DNA of 7,220 nt from Betaproteobacteria bacterium (lineage in GTDB: Bacteria > Pseudomonadota > Gammaproteobacteria > Burkholderiales > Usitatibacteraceae). Positions within the stretch are counted from its first letter, which is position 1. Each line of letters starts with the position of its first letter. The stretch spans positions 1 through 7,220 of the forward strand of contig JANYFH010000404.1 of NCBI GenBank assembly GCA_025362705.1, read 5' to 3'. The notes beneath the pieces were generated by a model that did no database searches, was not told the origin of the DNA, and saw only the letters and a program-made list of their open reading frames with translations. A program made the position numbers and the translations under genes. Shown in pieces: positions 5,278-7,220 of the stretch.

Positions 5278-6279
5278 ATGAGTACTCTTGAGACGATTCT
5301 GAGCGACGCGACAAGCACACTGGCTGCCGTGCAGACCATGCCTGAGTTAGAACAGGTGAAAGCGAAATATCTCGGCAAATCGGGTTCGTTGACCGAGCAA
5401 CTGAAAGCCCTTGGTGCCATGTCGCCGGAAGCAAAGAAGATTGCGGGTGCGGCGATCAATCAGGTCAAAATTCATGTCGAATCATTGATTAGTGAGGCCA
5501 AGAGCCGTATTGCCAAGGCAGAGCTGGAAGCGAAACTCGCTGAAGAATCGATCGACGTGACAATGCCAGGGAGAACCGCAGGTGTTGGTGGTTTGCACCC
5601 AGTCACGAGGGCGCTGGAACGTATCGAGGCGCTATTTTCAACGATGGGTTTCGCGGTAGCTGATGGCCCCGAGATCGAAACAGATTATCACTGCTTTACC
5701 GCCCTGAACACGCCGCCCAATCACCCGGCACGTTCGATGCAGGACACCTTCTACATCGCCGATTCCGATCATGTGCTGAGACCGCATACTTCGCCTGTAC
5801 AAATACGATACATGGAAGAGCACAAGCCGCCGATTCGCATCATCTGTCCGGGGCGTGTCTATCGATGCGACCACGATGCAACGCACTCACCGATGTTCCA
5901 CCAGATTGAGGGTTTGTGGATTGATGAAGGTATCAGTCTGGCTGATTTGAAAGGCACGCTAACGCAGTTTTTCCGCTCTTTTTTTGAACGGGACAACATG
6001 CAGATTCGCTTTCGGCCCTCGTTTTTTCCGTTTGTGGAACCGGGTGTAGAAGTTGATATGGAATGGGAAAACAAAGGTGGAAAGATCAAGTGGCTCGAAA
6101 TCGGCGGTGCGGGCGTTGTCCATCCGCAGGTACTTCGCAATGGTGGCATTGATCCCGAAAAATATTCAGGATTTGCCTTCGGCATGGGACTTGATCGTCT
6201 CGCAATGCTGAAATACGGCGTGAATGATTTGCGTCTCTTCTTCGAGAACGATATCAAGTTTCTCGGCCAATTCCGCTAA
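5278..6279 (+). CDS. pheS: Phenylalanyl-tRNA synthetase, alpha subunit
   Basis: This is the catalytic subunit of the alpha2-beta2 class II synthetase that charges tRNA-Phe. The 333 residues are close to the E. coli length of 327. An N-terminal coiled-coil arm (about 1-90) with KAKYLGKSG (28-36) is followed by motif 1 (HPVTRALERIEALF, 107-120), motif 2 (about 186-212, RVYRCDHDATHSPMFHQIEG) and motif 3 (GFAFGMGLDRLAML, 298-311). Ala300 in GFAFGMG corresponds to the E. coli Ala294 that sets amino-acid pocket size, so normal Phe selectivity is expected. GGAAAA (5262-5267) precedes the ATG by ten bases. pheT follows after 12 bp, which suggests coordinated production of the two subunits. Confidence 0.98.
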   Translation: MSTLETILSDATSTLAAVQTMPELEQVKAKYLGKSGSLTEQLKALGAMSPEAKKIAGAAINQVKIHVESLISEAKSRIAKAELEAKLAEESIDVTMPGRTAGVGGLHPVTRALERIEALFSTMGFAVADGPEIETDYHCFTALNTPPNHPARSMQDTFYIADSDHVLRPHTSPVQIRYMEEHKPPIRIICPGRVYRCDHDATHSPMFHQIEGLWIDEGISLADLKGTLTQFFRSFFERDNMQIRFRPSFFPFVEPGVEVDMEWENKGGKIKWLEIGGAGVVHPQVLRNGGIDPEKYSGFAFGMGLDRLAMLKYGVNDLRLFFENDIKFLGQFR

Positions 6280-6291
6280 CAGGGCATCAAG

Positions 6292-7220
6292 ATGAAAGTT
6301 TCCGTAAATTGGCTTAAAGAACTTGTCGATGTCCGCTTGTCTGTGGACGAGCTCGCGCACACGTTGACGATGGCGGGACTTGAGGTGGAAGAAATCGCGC
6401 CGGTAGCAGCGGCTTTTAACAACATCGTCGTCGCTGAGGTGAAAACGACTGCACCGCATCCGAACGCTGACAAACTTCGTGTGTGTGAAGTCGATGCTGG
6501 CGCTGGGGCATTACTGCAAATCGTGTGCGGTGCGCCAAATGTGGCCGCCGGCATGCGCGTGCCCTGCGCGCTAGTAGGCGCAATGCTCCCCGGATTGGAA
6601 ATCAAGCAGGCTAAACTTCGTGGCGTCGAGTCAAACGGGATGCTTTGTTCCGCGCGTGAATTGGGCCTGTCTGATGAGCACACAGGTCTGCTGGCGTTGG
6701 CAAATGACGCGCCGCTCGGGCAAAACATTCGTACGTATCTTGATCTTGATGATGTTTATCTCACGTTGAAAATGACGCCGAACCGTGGCGACTGCCTGTC
6801 CATGCTTGGTATCGCACGTGACCTGGCCGCGATTACCGGGGCTGCACTAACGCTACCAGCCATACCGCCAATCGCTAGCACTGGCGGGTCCTGCAGGACA
6901 GTGACTATTTCTGCAAAGGGTGCCTGCGGGCGATACCTGGGACGCGTAATCAGCGACGTCAATGCGGGTGCGACAACGCCAGACTGGATGAAACGACGAC
7001 TTGAGCGCGCAGGCTTTCGTTCGATTGCGCCGTTGATTGACATCACCAATTACGTCAATCTCGAACGTGGCCAACCGATGCACGCATTCGATCAGGAAAC
7101 GCTTAAGGGCAATATTGACGTGCGATTTGCAAGGGCCGGTGAAACGATGAGTCTGCTTAATGAGCAGCACGTTTCCTTGCAGCCGGACATGCTTCTGGTC
7201 ACTGACGAACGTGGACCAGT
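6292..7220 (+). CDS. pheT: Phenylalanyl-tRNA synthetase, beta subunit (3' end outside window)
   Basis: About 310 codons of a protein that normally has near 800 are present; the frame is open at the right edge. It begins MKVSVNWLKELVDV, then has the OB-fold tRNA-binding (EMAP-like) domain at about 39-150 with HPNADKLRVCEV (56-67), VCGAPNV (78-84) and KLRGVESNGMLCS (108-120). Next come LKMTPNRGDCLS (159-170) and the start of the B3/B4 editing region (GRYLGRVI, 213-220; PLIDITNYV, 247-255; GQPMHAFD, 260-267). The beta subunit binds tRNA and clears Tyr-tRNA-Phe. AGGG (6281-6284) lies seven bases before the ATG. No frameshift is seen in the visible part. Confidence 0.97.
   Translation, partial: MKVSVNWLKELVDVRLSVDELAHTLTMAGLEVEEIAPVAAAFNNIVVAEVKTTAPHPNADKLRVCEVDAGAGALLQIVCGAPNVAAGMRVPCALVGAMLPGLEIKQAKLRGVESNGMLCSARELGLSDEHTGLLALANDAPLGQNIRTYLDLDDVYLTLKMTPNRGDCLSMLGIARDLAAITGAALTLPAIPPIASTGGSCRTVTISAKGACGRYLGRVISDVNAGATTPDWMKRRLERAGFRSIAPLIDITNYVNLERGQPMHAFDQETLKGNIDVRFARAGETMSLLNEQHVSLQPDMLLVTDERGP

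Noticed and set aside
6756..7170. Two minus-strand frames of about 100 codons inside pheT.
   Set aside because: The plus strand encodes clear PheT motifs here without interruption.

Overview
The window looks like a chromosomal stretch of a Betaproteobacterium. Burkholderiales or a neighbouring order is my inference, from the protein sequences of ThrRS, IF3, L35, L20 and PheS, the intermediate GC content, and the gene order thrS-infC-rpmI-rplT-pheS-pheT. There is no sign of mobile DNA, CRISPR, tRNA or rRNA.

Left part (35-1550, minus strand): two tandem acetoacetate decarboxylase family genes, 22 bp apart and probably one transcript. The upstream copy (801-1550, GTG start) keeps every catalytic residue known from the Clostridium enzyme. 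The downstream copy (35-778) keeps the fold and length but has Met at the Schiff-base lysine position, Gln at the Glu61 position and Ala at the Glu76 position. It is therefore either a pseudoenzyme partner or an enzyme with another chemistry.

Middle (1551-1962): a 412-bp divergent intergenic region. On the plus strand it has a good sigma70-type promoter and then a complete-looking ribosome-mediated transcription attenuator for thrS. Its parts are a 14-codon leader peptide with four Thr codons (1835-1879), an antiterminator strand that begins right after the leader stop codon, and a perfect 10-bp terminator hairpin ending about 25 nt before the thrS ATG. This differs from the tRNA-mimic translational operator known for E. 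coli thrS and is the most interesting item in the window.

Right part (1963-7220, plus strand): the translation operon. It encodes threonyl-tRNA synthetase, initiation factor IF3 (read from a rare AUC start at 3967), ribosomal proteins L35 and L20, phenylalanyl-tRNA synthetase alpha, and the first about 310 codons of the beta subunit, which runs off the right edge. Three gaps hold regulatory-looking structure: a bulged hairpin before infC, a structured 115-nt leader with a possible 28-codon ORF before rpmI, and a strong intrinsic terminator between rplT and pheS.

Together, the right-hand genes supply charged Thr- and Phe-tRNA, start-codon fidelity and 50S assembly. Each gap suggests internal control: threonine supply for thrS, IF3 autocontrol through the AUC codon for infC, and possibly L20 feedback for rpmI-rplT.
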